Shown here in pieces: positions 1 to 11,540 of a stretch of DNA of 64,000 nucleotides. Each line of letters begins with the position of its first letter. Position 1 is the stretch's first letter. The stretch covers positions 73,624,447-73,688,446 of the forward strand of contig NC_134835.1 of assembly GCF_004210375.1 (NCBI RefSeq), written 5' to 3'. Below the pieces are notes generated by a model. It saw only the letters and a program-made list of their open reading frames with translations, ran no database searches and was not told the DNA's origin. The translations under genes and the position numbers were made by a program. Source of the stretch: Tachypleus tridentatus (taxonomy: Eukaryota; Arthropoda; Merostomata; Xiphosura; Limulidae).

Positions 1-30
1 AATATTCCAAAGAAATTGCACCGGTATTCC

Positions 31-285
31 CAGGAAGCTAGGGTGATCAACTTGCGACCTGATGGTCATAGATTCGAATTCCTGTCTCAATAAACATGCT
101 AGCCCTTTCAGCTGTAAGGCTGTTGTTATGCTACAATCAATCCTACTATTTACTGGTAAAAGAGTAGCCCTGAGTTGGCGGTAGGTGGTAACAACTAGCT
201 ACCTTCCTTTTAGTTTTACACTGCTAAAGTAAGGACGGCTAGTGTAGATAGGCCTCGTACAGCTTTGCACGAAATTCAAAACAAA
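31..285 (+). mobile_element. SINE family A, old copy
   Basis: Recognisable through AGATTCGAATTCCTGTCTCA (B box), AAACATGCTAGCCCTTTCAG, AAGAGTAGCCCTGAGTTGGC and CGAAATTCAAAACAAACGAG. The 5' tRNA part is heavily diverged. Confidence 0.85.
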
Positions 286-2650
286 CGAGACAATCCAAAT
301 AAGTAAAAACAACTACCTTTAGTAGTTAGCTATTCTTTACTATCTTAGAAAATTAATCTATAATATCTCTCGGTTTATCACTCATCGTCATAAAGGTCAA
401 ACTTAACTCTCTAGTAAGGACATAGAAAAATGAGAGAAACTAAATATATGCTACATATATCTTAGATAATATTTGGACCAATCGATACCGGTCATAAGTT
501 ATATCCAAATACAAAGAACATTACTGAGGTACCGTTTGCATAAGAAAGCTGATTGATCATGTTTCGTATGAATTTCGCATTGATAACAGTCAAATGCTAA
601 CTGAAATTTTTCATTCTAGTGTAAAACGTGGCACGATGAATGTTTCCTTTAAATCGGGATATCCCATTATGAATCTGTTTACATATACATTACAAAAAAC
701 TTGAGCTTTATTTCAAATATTAGGGTTATTGTGTTTCTTTGATTTGCTAGCATTTGATGTTCAACGCCATAACCTTAGCGTTCTTCCACATTTGTATATA
801 TATATATATACTTATAACGTTACAAATAAAACTTTCGGCTGTCACAGTCGAACCCAGATGTCAAGTTCTAATAGTAAACGAAAGATACATTGGGCAGTGA
901 TTTGTGGTAGATAAAACACAGAATTAAAACAATACATCTCTGATTTAAAAACTGTGATTGACAAACAAGGACCAACTGGGATACAGTCTGCACCTTAGCA
1001 TTTTGTTAGAAATACTAGGGGTTTGGGTTTTCATTGTTTACCAGCTTTCATTCTTCAACCTCACATCTTTAAATGTTCAAAACATGAAGTTATCATTGGT
1101 TTACATGTTAAACATAGTTCATCCAAAACTAAAAACGAACGTTAGTAGATGTGTTTTTATATATTTACATTTTATAACATTTCACTTCAATATGGAGTAT
1201 TTCCAGCAAGAACAGTCCAATACCAATATTGAACACTTAAAATCAAAGTGTTGAAAAAGTCGTGACTTATCTTCCACTGTTGCCCTAAATGAGCTATTTT
1301 ACAGTATATTTAGTGTTTCAAGTCGCTTGACAAAATGATATGTGTCTACATACACTCCATAGATATTAAATTTAATTGGTGAATAAAATTTCTAATCTAT
1401 TTTGTAACGTTTCGACCAGTTTATCACTGTTGTAGGAAAGAGCGTTAACATCAAACAGACTGAAGTAAGGACCAACTGCACCAACATGAAACAGGTTCTC
1501 AGGATTTAGTTTCTAAGATACCATTTCAAAGGATGTAGAAGGCTTTATATCCAACACCGATTGTTCTTGCTCACAATCTAACTTTCGTCACCACCATATT
1601 CGTCTCGTCCCTCCCCCATATAAAAGAGAAAAGAATGGGGGGAAGATCTACTTTCTGTTTCTCTCCAAAATGGTAAAAACTTGATATTTGACTTCATGAA
1701 GAAAGCGTCTCATCTAGAAAAATAATCTTGTTCTACGTTTTGTAGGCCCTCTGATCGTGTCTTGACAGTATTAAAGATGAGCTGTTTAGTGCTTGTATAA
1801 GATATCTCCTACAGCTGCATTTAGTCAGAGTCGATAGATAACGTTTGCCATCTTTAGTCTGTCTCGTTCAGCACTCTCAAAAACCATATCACAGTTCGGA
1901 AACAGTTCCATTTTACGATAACGAACTTCAAGATCTTAAAACCAATTCACAATAGCTCGCTTTACTTGACTGACTTCCCTTTCTTCATTGGCTTTAAACA
2001 TGAGTGAAACATCCAAATATTTTCCTTGTGGTCTAACTACGGTTCATTATTGACTGAGAGTGCTTTGAATTTACCTCAAAGAGGCGTCTGTGAGAATATT
2101 GTACGAGATCGCAGAATACACATATATAGGTTAAAGGACCAATAATATGCACGTTACATCATGTCAGTTAACACCAGATGCCCAATTTTCATTAAAAGTA
2201 ACTGAAAGTGATGATTAAGAATAATTTATAGAAGTTTGTTTTGCCTTGTCAAAGCTATGTTATACATTCTGGTTATTGTTTTATTGCTTTTAGCAGTGTA
2301 ATTTTTCAGTTGAAAAACAAGTTCTTCAGGCTGGGGTAAATATTATTATACAAAAATCGCAACAAAAAAAAAACATGTAGTGCAACGTAACGAAAGGTTC
2401 AACGTTCAAGCCTTTCATATGCCATTGAACGTGCTTCACACTTTCAGTTGCGTAACCGGTACAAAAGTAACATTCAAACGTACTATTCAATTAATTGCAG
2501 CTGTTTAGGCGACTGGTGCCTCTGGTTGGTTTCTCTCCCTCTAATCAGCGATTTTAAACTGCGGATTGCTATACCTGAAATTTCGAATCACTAAATTGGC
2601 CATTCAGCCCACCTGTTCAGATAAACAAATACTAAATATATAGCGTATAC
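286..2650. other. Stretch with no recognised gene
   Basis: Two short plus-strand ORFs (729-914, 958-1254) show no motif and are at chance level. A (TA)n run lies at about 796-811. Confidence 0.5.
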
Positions 2651-2757
2651 CTATCTAATAAAGCTGCCTTCCCTCTTAGTCTTACACTGCTAAATTAGGG
2701 ACGACTAGCACAGATAGCTCTTGTGTAGCTTTGAGCGAATTTCAAAAAGCAAACTGT
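2651..2757 (+). mobile_element. SINE family A, 3' fragment
   Basis: Carries only the last 100 bases of the body (AGCTGCCTTCCCTCTTAGTC to TTGAGCGAATTTCAAAAAGC). Confidence 0.85.
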
Positions 2758-2831
2758 CTAATAATTCATTCATAAATTTTTATTACAAAAACTAGCTAAA
2801 AGTTATCACATTGAGTCTTTTTAATTGTTTT

Positions 2832-2950
2832 TAGTGTGTGTTTCCTTTAGCAAAGCCACATCAGGCTATCTACTGTGTTCACCGAGAGGAAACTAACCTC
2901 TGATGGTAGCATTGTAAATTCGTAAAGTTACTGCTGTAGCAGAGGGTGGC
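2832..2950 (-). mobile_element. SINE family B, diverged
   Basis: Minus orientation: tail AGTGTGTGTTTCCTTTAGCA, then CACATCAGGCTATCTACTGT, and tRNA-like half TTCGTAAAGTTACTGCTGTA. Confidence 0.8.
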
Positions 2951-3743
2951 TTTAGTTTTACTTGCAGCAAAAACATGACGTATTTACACGTAAACAACCA
3001 AAGTAGCAATTCACATCGAAACATAAGACAATTTTGTACTGTTACCATTTCCTTTACTTGCTCCTGTATTACATGTGAAATTATAACTGCCATGTATGTG
3101 TGGATGATAGTTATTATTATTACCTTTGTGTGCGTGACAAAGTTATTGTATTATTAATCAAATATTTACTTATATTAATTTATAAATTCTATGAAGCCAT
3201 AATTCTTAAACGACACAAAATGGTGGTTAAATAAAAAGACAAATAATTTAGTTGTATAGTTTTTTTGCCCGTGGGCCTGAAAGAAAATCTAGGTTAAAAA
3301 AGATCATTAGTTCTGAAGAGAATGTAGGGTCCTTATTATGATATAACGTTAGGTTGTTTACTTCCGTATTACCTGGTGGTGGCCTTGACCGTACGATAGT
3401 TATCGGACGAAATGCAAGTATTCGAAGCTAAATCAAGTACGACGGCTACCTTTCATTGCAAGATACGTAGGAGGTTCGTAAATGCAGAAAAACAATGCCA
3501 AATAAATAAGAATGAAAAAAAAGTGGTGGTGTTAAAATAGGTGGGGCGACTGCCCCAGGGCCTAGACGTGCAGGAGTCAGTAGCGCCATTTTTTATAGGG
3601 AAAAGAGAGTAGCTGCCACCTTCGTCCTTTGGTTGACATAATCACATATAAAATGATCAAAGTTGCAGGTTTTTTCTTTTTTAAAAAAACAAATAACAGA
3701 AGTATAATACAGAGAATGTTATATATGCTGGTACAAATGGGTT

Positions 3744-4020
3744 CGCCCGGCAATGCCAGGTGAGTTAAGGTGGTCGACTCGTAATCTGACGGTCGCAGGT
3801 TCAAATCCAGGTCGCACCAAACATGCTTGCCCTTTCAGCCGTGGTAACGTTATAATGTGTCGGTCAATCACACTATTTGCTGGTAAAAGAGTAGCCCAAG
3901 AGTTGGCAGTGGGTGGTGATGACTAGCTGCCTTCCCTTTAATTTTACACTGCTAAATTAGGAACGGCTAGCGCAGATAGCCCTCTAGTAGCTTTGCGCGA
4001 AATTCAAAAACAAACAAACA
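3744..4020 (+). mobile_element. SINE family A, full length
   Basis: Starts CGCCCGGCAATGCCAGGTGA, keeps CTCGTAA, the B box GGTTCAAATCC and the whole body to CAAACAAACA. Confidence 0.93.
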
Positions 4021-4285
4021 AGCTTGTCTCCTTGAAATATTTTAGAAATGACGCCACTGACAGGAATCCAAAGGTCCACTGGAAGTTATTCAAGCTTATA
4101 TAAAACACGAAATAAATATAAAATTAAAATAAGTTTTAATGGTAATAAAAAAAGTCAGTAACAACCCTAATCGAATATGATAATGCGTCTGGAAGAACTA
4201 AGATCGCATCCTGGTCATTACAAACATGAAAAATAATTTGAAATTTTCTCCTGAAGCCTGTAGCAGATTAGTAACCGGAACGTAG

Positions 4286-4345
4286 GTTTGTGTGTGTGTT
4301 TTCGTATAGTGAAGCCACATCCGACTATCTGCTGAGTTCACCCCA
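4286..4345 (-). mobile_element. SINE family B, 3' fragment
   Basis: Only the tail half is present, minus orientation (TGTGTGTTTTCGTATAGTGA then CCACATCCGACTATCTGCTG). Confidence 0.7.
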
Positions 4346-4743
4346 AACGTAGGACAAAAAACTACTTAGTAATTAGTATCTGATTATAAAAAGTCGTTAT
4401 TAATTAATAATTAGACTTGGGTGATCGTATGGTCTGCTAACCATTATAATGATTGACATCTGATCACCACATGATTACTCTGTTTCTTTGCTTTATTTTA
4501 CAGTTCTGAGTGTACGTTTTGATTAAATTATTAAGAGATGCAAGTGGCAACATACGTAAAATTATAATTTTATAAACAAATTTAAAATGCAATTGAAATT
4601 AATGTAATTTGTGTAGTACTGCATCACGATACTAAATAAATTTAGTCGTGTCCTTATGCGCACTCTATGTGTAATAAGTCGATCTGATGAGTTTTTGCAT
4701 TGAGCAAGAGTCCTTGTCAGCGACGATGTCACACATGCTAAGC

Positions 4744-4860
4744 CACCCGCTAGTACAGCGGTAAGTCTACGGATTTACAACGCTAAAATCAGGGGTTCGA
4801 TTCTCCTCGGTGGTCTCAGCAAATAGCCCACTATGGCTTTGCTATAATAAAAACACAAAC
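4744..4860 (+). mobile_element. SINE family B (plus)
   Basis: Full copy with AGTACAGCGGTAAGTCTACG, B box GGGGTTCGATTCTCC and tail GGCTTTGCTATAATAA. Forms an inverted pair with the copy at 4867-4990. Confidence 0.93.
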
Positions 4861-4866
4861 ATATGC

Positions 4867-4990
4867 TAAGTGTGTGTTTTTTTCTCATAGCAAACCACAT
4901 TGGGCTAGTTGCTTAGTCCACCGAGGGGAATCGAACACCTGATCTTAGTATAAATTCGTAGACTTACCGTTGTACCAACGGTAGACCATG
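4867..4990 (-). mobile_element. SINE family B (minus), tail-to-tail with the next copy
   Basis: Full copy: tail GTGTGTTTTTTTCTCATAGC, B box GGGGAATCGAACACC (reverse sense), A-box side CGTAGACTTACCGTTGTACC. Confidence 0.9.
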
Positions 4991-5036
4991 CTAAGTGAAG
5001 TTTATTATACACACTTCTATCTAGTGAGCTATATTA

Positions 5037-5313
5037 GGGTCCGGCATGGCCAAGCGTGTTAAAGCGTGCGACTCGTAATCTGAGGGTCGCGTGTTCGTAT
5101 CCCCGTCGCGCCAAACATGCTCGCCCTTTCAGCCGTGGGGACATTATAATGTGACGGTCAACCCCGCTATTCATTGGTAAAAGAGTAGCCCAAGAGTTGG
5201 TGGTGGGTGGTGATGACTAGCTGCCTTCCCTCTAGTTACACTGCTAAATTAGGGACGGCTAGCACAGATAGCCCTCGAGTAGCTTTATGCGAAATTCAAA
5301 AACAAACAAACAA
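5037..5313 (+). mobile_element. SINE family A, full length, young copy with target duplication
   Basis: Best-preserved copy. The tRNA part keeps A box TGGCCAAGCGTGTTAA, the loop CTCGTAA (anticodon CGT) and a B box near GTGTTCGTATCCC, and resembles tRNA-Thr(CGT). A body common to all copies (GTAGCCCAAGAGTTGG, CTGCCTTCCCTCTAGT, TTAGGGACGGCTAGC) follows, with tail CAAACAAACAA. Exact 12-bp duplications TGAGCTATATTA at 5025-5036 and 5314-5325. Confidence 0.97.
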
Positions 5314-5325
5314 TGAGCTATATTA

Positions 5326-6836
5326 TGGCTAGAATATAAAGATATGATTAATCAAAGTTATTATCAGATCATTGTGAAGTTCTATAACAATAGCAAAGTA
5401 ATATCAGTTTAATCCATACTGTATTAAAAGGTCAAACTCATGAGAATCGTAAGGCCTCGGAAAATTGTAACTAGTCGACTGACTAGGAATGAAGCACGTG
5501 TTATTACAATGAAGCTGAGCTCTCGGTGTCAATAACCTTTGCTGTGAATAGGGCTGTAGGCCAAAGAGGTAGACATAACTTGCGTTAGCAGATAAAAGCG
5601 TGATAAAGCTAGTCCGTAAAATTGCGGTTGGTAATTTTGTAAACTTTTGCGTGATAATTGTACCAGTAATATTATAAAATGGGTTGTATGAGCAAAAACT
5701 AAAATAAAAAAACATAACTAAAAAAGCGTGAATGCCTATTAAAATTCGTGAAAAGCTAAGACTATTAGCATTACAGCTGCAATGATTAAATATTATAATC
5801 TAGTAGGAGAGCTTTTCGGGATTTCGCGAATTCACGGAAAATATAACTGGGAGAAACTACTATTAGAAATACAATATATATGAAGTAGCAATGCTTTTGA
5901 GTTTGAGTTACCAAACAGTCATGCATATATATATTATTGAACAGTCATTATTTAAAGTGGGATGTCTTTATAAGCAATGAATTATAACAAACTAATGTTA
6001 AGTAGTTATGAGATTAGGATAATAGTGAAAGAACCAGATTATATTACGAAATATTAAATATATAAGATAACATAATAAAACTTGATAAAATAAGAGTATA
6101 GATTTTCTAAGATATTCATCTAGAACTAATTTTATAACGGAGCTACTCAAATTATGTAAACATATTAAATGACACCAGAATCAGAGTGATGTTTAGGCTT
6201 GAGTTAAATTTCTCAACGAAAACGCTAAATGTTTCACTCTCGTATAACACGTGGAGCTGAAAAATTGTTCATTTTCTCATAGAAAAGCTACTATATTTAA
6301 CTTTGTAATTTGTGATATTGTACCGATGAAAACTATTCTACGAATAAAATAAGCAGTTTTCATTACTGGACGATATTAAAAAATTGAGCAATTAGTATCA
6401 ACATATACGATCTGTAATTGTGCGATTCCTTATTTACTTCAAAGAATCATTGTACTTTATGTTCGCGATATGTCATGTCATAACGCACTGAAATTATTGT
6501 GTGTGCGTTCGTTCTGTGGGCCGAGAGGCATTATATTAGAGTTGTTGTGTGCCAGAAATATGATTTTTAAATCTATGCTTATTATCCCTATGTTCTACGT
6601 GTTTTGTTTCTCCCATATCATTAAAAGTAAAAAGTAGTAACCCTCTTAAAGCCCTCCCCAAACCCACCAGGAAACGTGTATTCAAGAATTTCAAAATCAC
6701 TCCAACCTTGTACCCTAAAATACATGAAATCATTTGTAAGTACCTCATTAAAATTTAAAAACAAAATAGAAGCAATCATTGACACAGTTGATGAACTTGT
6801 TCATGGAAGGAAGTAGCGATTTACTCTTTCTTTAGA
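5326..6836. other. Stretch with no recognised feature
   Basis: The minus-strand ORFs at 5404-5715 and 6536-6748 have no recognisable motif, no codon pattern and no splice context I can support. Confidence 0.5.
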
Positions 6837-7030
6837 CCACGGATATTGAACATCCATCTTTACACCAAGGATATTGAACATCCATCTTTACACCACGGAT
6901 ATTGAACATCCATCTTTACACCAAGGATATTGAACATCCATCTTTACACCAAGGATATTAATAATCTATCTTTACACCAAGGATACTGAACATCCATTTT
7001 TACTCAAAGAATACTGAACATCCATCTGAC
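6837..7030. repeat. Minisatellite, 28-bp unit, about 7 copies
   Basis: Unit CCAAGGATATTGAACATCCA plus TCTTTACA. The first four copies are nearly identical; the last three drift. Confidence 0.97.
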
Positions 7031-7199
7031 ATTCTTTCTGTCAGGAAAGTGATTAGGATTGGTAATGAAATGTTTTGTTGGCGAGAGGCTATCGAAATGA
7101 TATAAATCATTGATGGATCCTATTCCCAAAACAAACGTTACAATTCACCAAGCTTTGTAAGTGTCACATCTTCCAGCAAGTTGAGAAACATAAGAGTTA

Positions 7200-7615
7200 T
7201 CCTACAAGTAAGACAATGAATCACCTTCATCCTCTTCATCTAGTAATGATCTGATTCATGACTTGTTTCCATCAAAACAGCATCGGGAACTTGGCTCTCA
7301 TTTACAGCAGTGGAACGTATTAGCTCCAGGAACAAGAATTTCCGTGTACCAAAGCTGCCTCAAAGTCTTGCTTCTCACTATAACATGTAAAATAATTTGT
7401 GTTTCTATACAACTGTTGATGCACTAATGGAAAAATTAGGTACTGAACGTCGTCCTAAAGAACGGAGACGTTTTTATTGACTAGTCTAAAACTACTGTAA
7501 GCTGTACTTTTACACAATATGAACATTAAGCTATATAATCCTGTTGCTTATGCTGTGAACATGAAATAAAGTTTTCAAAGCATGCAGATTATACATCTTA
7601 AATGTAATTTTAAAT
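7200..7615 (+). pseudogene. Relic of a multicopy invertebrate protein family (LKAVLLHN..PVA.AV motif)
   Basis: In broken frames: KQHRELGSHLQQWNVLAPGT, then ERRRFY*LV-like (usual EWRLFIDSS), SLKLL-AVLLHNMNIKLYNPVAY and AVNMK. I recall this order (ELG.RL..W.LL..GT......, EWRLFIDSSK.SLKAVLLHNGN..PS.PVAHAV) from unnamed proteins that are multicopy in many invertebrates and look transposon-associated. That is from memory and not checked. Frameshifts and stops make this copy dead. Confidence 0.4.
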
Positions 7616-7619
7616 GAAT

Positions 7620-10600
7620 AAATATATTTATTAATAAGATGTCATCTTCACGATATATCAGAATATTTTGAATAATTTTTTGTAACTCGAAAATTAGAGG
7701 CAATCCGTAATTTTTCAACATTATTTTTAGAATCAACATCATCAAATTCCTCAGAAGCAGTTGCATTGTTTTTTCTAGTTTGTGTGTAAAAATGTCCTTT
7801 TGTAGCTGAGATAAAAATATATTATGAGATGTATGAAACGTCTCTCCTCACGCAACAAACACATTTCTCAGCCTTATAGACTGTTTCACATAAGTAACAG
7901 AAAGTTCTTAGCAATGCATCAGAACAACTTGTAGCTCTCATTTACGATTGCACAGCTGATTTCAATGAGATTGATTAACATCATATCTACTGTAAATCTG
8001 ACTTTACCATCACTCAAAAATGAACTTGATGAGGTTAGGTAACATAAGATCTATTGTTCTATGTGATCATTTTCACATATTTCTCTTGGGTTTTCTTAAA
8101 GGTAAATTAAATTAAAAACATCTCTTCACTGAAAAGGGATACACAATGGAATCATTACCTTCAAGACTAGAGGCACTGGTGCAACATATTAAGACATCTG
8201 TATATCAGTATGTATCTGAACGAAAATGTCCACCACTATCAGTTAATACACAGAAAGAAGTTTGAAAAGTATTTAACTTTTATTATATGGCACCAAGTAA
8301 AAATACTAAAAAAAATATTTATTCAGGTAGAAATTGGAGTTTTGCAACTTTAAATAATATTTGTTTCATATGCGTAAGAAGATAGAGTTGGAAACAACTG
8401 ATTTTTAGGGCAAGATTTCCTAAGACATTATGACACTGACATGTCAATAACCAAAGGTAAGCTGCATATAGAAATGAAGACATTTTGAGGGAAGTCTGCC
8501 TTCAGTTTTATGGACTAAAACAAAAACTTATGATAAGTCATTGCTGACTCATTCATATAATCAGGTGCCTAACGTGCATTGAGCAGAGCAGTGAGGTTAC
8601 AAAAATTTACATATAACAGCACTGTTAATTCTCCTAGTGGTGCAGTAAAGGTTAAAACTGAAATAAATTTAAGCTCTATGAGACAAATAGGTATTATCGA
8701 AAATAATAGTATTCCAAATAACTGACCAGTGGCCTTAACTCCAGGAAAAGGATGAAGAGGTCAAGTCCTGGGTGAATGTTTGCAAATTGACTAAGCACAC
8801 CATGAAAGATGTATATACATCCAATATCCAACAAATGCCTACCTGATTAGGACAAAGTAGGATTTGCAAAGTAGTTATTGGCAGATACAAATAGATGAGA
8901 ATGATAAACAAACAAACAAAAACACATTTCATCCTACCATCCAATATATAACAGTTCAATTGGATGTCATTTGGTTTATTCAGATTAAGGTAAACTTTAG
9001 ATTGATTATACAAAAATATAAAAAATTATGTTTCCACTAAGATGCATCTTATCTCTGCAAAGAGTCAAATGCATCATATTAAAATTATTTTGGAGCCTCA
9101 ACACATCACTATAGTAAATGTTATTGTGTCCAGATGTGCTCTATCTTACAACTATCTATCTTGAGAATAGCATCTTACAGTGTATTTTATACTAAAAAGA
9201 CTACAGACTGTCATGTTGAAAGCACACAACTCCTGCTTACATGCTTTCCATAATCCAATTAGTGTATGAAGATCACTTTTTCACCACACATCTCAACAAT
9301 CTGGTTATCTAGAAATCCATAAACACTGCATCTGGCGACTTGAATGGTATTTATTTGTATGGAATAGCATGAAAACTCACTTAATTCTCTAGTTTCTTGA
9401 TGTATAGAATGGTTGAATGGAAGGTGTGACTGAAAATCTTACATCAGTGAAACCATACCATTTTGGCCTTGTTTCCAAATGCTAATCCTTCCTTATCATG
9501 TTGTTTACTATTGCCTGAGACACGAAATTACATTTTGATCTTTGTACTCTGAAGTTTTTACATTGTTACAAGATACCAAATTTTGGTTACCATGAATGGG
9601 TTACAACATGTTCAGGTCTCTGTCTCAATAATCTTGGTGCCTTAACCTTATTTATATATTTTCAAATGTTATTAAGTAGCTTGTAAATTGTAAATCTTGA
9701 TTTCAGCACATATTAAATGAGTGTATGAATTTTTGCATTGGAGAGTATTAATAAATATTTATTTTCCAAAAGTGAACAACTTACGGTGGAATAACACTAT
9801 ACACGTACCGTAAAAAATCTCAAAATTTAGTTCTGATATATGACGTTCCACCGCGACTTTATATCAGTTTTGTAGTCATGTAACTAGTTTATTTGCATAT
9901 TCAAAATTGTTTTAGTATACCATATTCAACCATATAGACCTTTTTCCCGAACTAACTACCTCTTTCAACATAATGAGCAATTAATTACACTCCGTTCACA
10001 ACTAACATAAAGAATTTCATGTGTAGTGACAATAAGAACACATATATTGACAAATCTAAATACCATTTAAAAAACTTAGTTTCTCAAGAGTTGGAGTCAT
10101 TCATTAGTTCGTTAAGTGCAATCTCATCTCTTTCTAGGATTTTAAGTATAAATTGAATTGTACACACTATATGCATCAATACATAACATGACCCTTGTCT
10201 GTAATGGTTGAAAATAGATCATAAGTATCACAGTTGTTTGATTTTTGGGTAAACATAAACAAATATTTATTAGAATTTAGAAACAAAAATTTTGATAAAA
10301 CTGCAGTTTTGTGGTTTGTGTAACGAAAAGATGGGAACTAATATTTTAATTACAAATGACAACTTCCAACATTATCTACAGGCTAAACAATAGCGTTAGT
10401 AAGTATGGTTGCTAACTAATGGTCGTTAAATATGTGAAGCTTTGCCTAGGGTTTGATCTTCTGTAGTTCTTACATGATTTCTAACATAATTTAACTACAC
10501 CTACCAATAAAACATTATTGTTAACAAACTTCAAACGTTGTTTACACTTTATAATGCTTGTTTTACGTTATTGAATAATTAGTGTCTTACTTTTTTGTTG

Positions 10601-10820
10601 TTGTAAACCACAGTATTTCTAATATAGAAGATAATGTTCGATTCATGTTAGGCTTTTAACATTTCCGAGCACCTAGTGCTGACTGAACCATATAACGTGG
10701 AAGTTCTTTCACTGATTCTTCAAGATTGTAAGATTGCGTTGTATTTCAGTTTAAACCAGATTTAGTTTTCATTTTGATTTTTATGGATTATTTTATACAA
10801 AATTTATTAGTGTAGCCATA
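7620..10820. other. Stretch with no recognised gene; CpG-poor block inside
   Basis: No exon or known repeat recognised. From about 7.95 to 9.78 kb CpG is rare (about six in 1.8 kb by eye), though it is common on both sides. Confidence 0.4.
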
Positions 10821-11180
10821 AAGGTTTAGAAGTTACTCGTTCAAGGTACTTATCCACAAGTAAAACGTCCAGACAACAGCCTCGAAGGTTTAGCAGTTAC
10901 TCGTTCAAGGTTCTGATCTACATGTAAGACGTCGTTCTTGAAGGTATTCGTTCAAGGTGCTATCCACAAGTAAAACGTCCAGACAACACCCTCGAAGGTG
11001 TAGAATTTACTCACTCAAGGTGCTGATCTATATGTAAGAAGTCCATACAACACGCTAGAAGTTTGTCGGTAGAGGTGCAAGAAGTCCAAACGATAGTTTC
11101 GAAGGTTTAAAAGTTATTTACTCGCTTAAGGTGCTGATCTACATGTAAAAAATGCAGACAGCAACCTTGAGGATTTGAAA
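10821..11180. repeat. Degenerate tandem repeat, about 60-65 bp unit
   Basis: Five to six imperfect units built from GAAGGTTTAGAAGTTACTCG, TTCAAGGTGCTGATCTACA, TGTAAGACGTCCAGACAACA and close variants. Units differ by point changes and small deletions. Confidence 0.85.
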
Positions 11181-11309
11181 ATTGCCTAATGTAATTGTAG
11201 TTTTGTGAAGGTTTTGAAAAGTCTAATTGGACGTGATTTTTGACATTTACTTTATTTCGATAATTTCAGACGTTTTAATGTAATAAAGAAATTGTTTGGT
11301 TGATAGGTT

Positions 11310-11540
11310 TTTGAATTTCACACAAAGCTACACGAGGGCTATCCGCGCTAGTCGTCCCTAATTTAGCATTATAAGAATAGAGGGAAGGCAGCTAGTCATC
11401 ACCACCCACCACCACTAGTGGGACTGATCGTCACATTATAATGCCCCCACGGTTTAAAAAGCGAGCATGTTTACTGTGACGGTAATTCGAATCCGCGATC
11501 CTCAGATTGTGTTTCGAATGCCTTAACCACCTGGCCATGA
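11310..11540 (-). mobile_element. SINE family A
   Basis: From TTGAATTTCACACAAAGCTA to CACCTGGCCATG. A block around GGCTACTCTTTTACCAACGA is missing. Confidence 0.9.

Noticed and set aside
4744..5110. tRNA genes
   Set aside because: A and B boxes are present, but the sequences continue into SINE bodies, are multicopy, and the arms do not pair as true tRNAs.
6837..7030. CRISPR-like array of 28-bp repeats
   Set aside because: Repeats are head-to-tail with no spacers, in a eukaryotic genome; it is a minisatellite.
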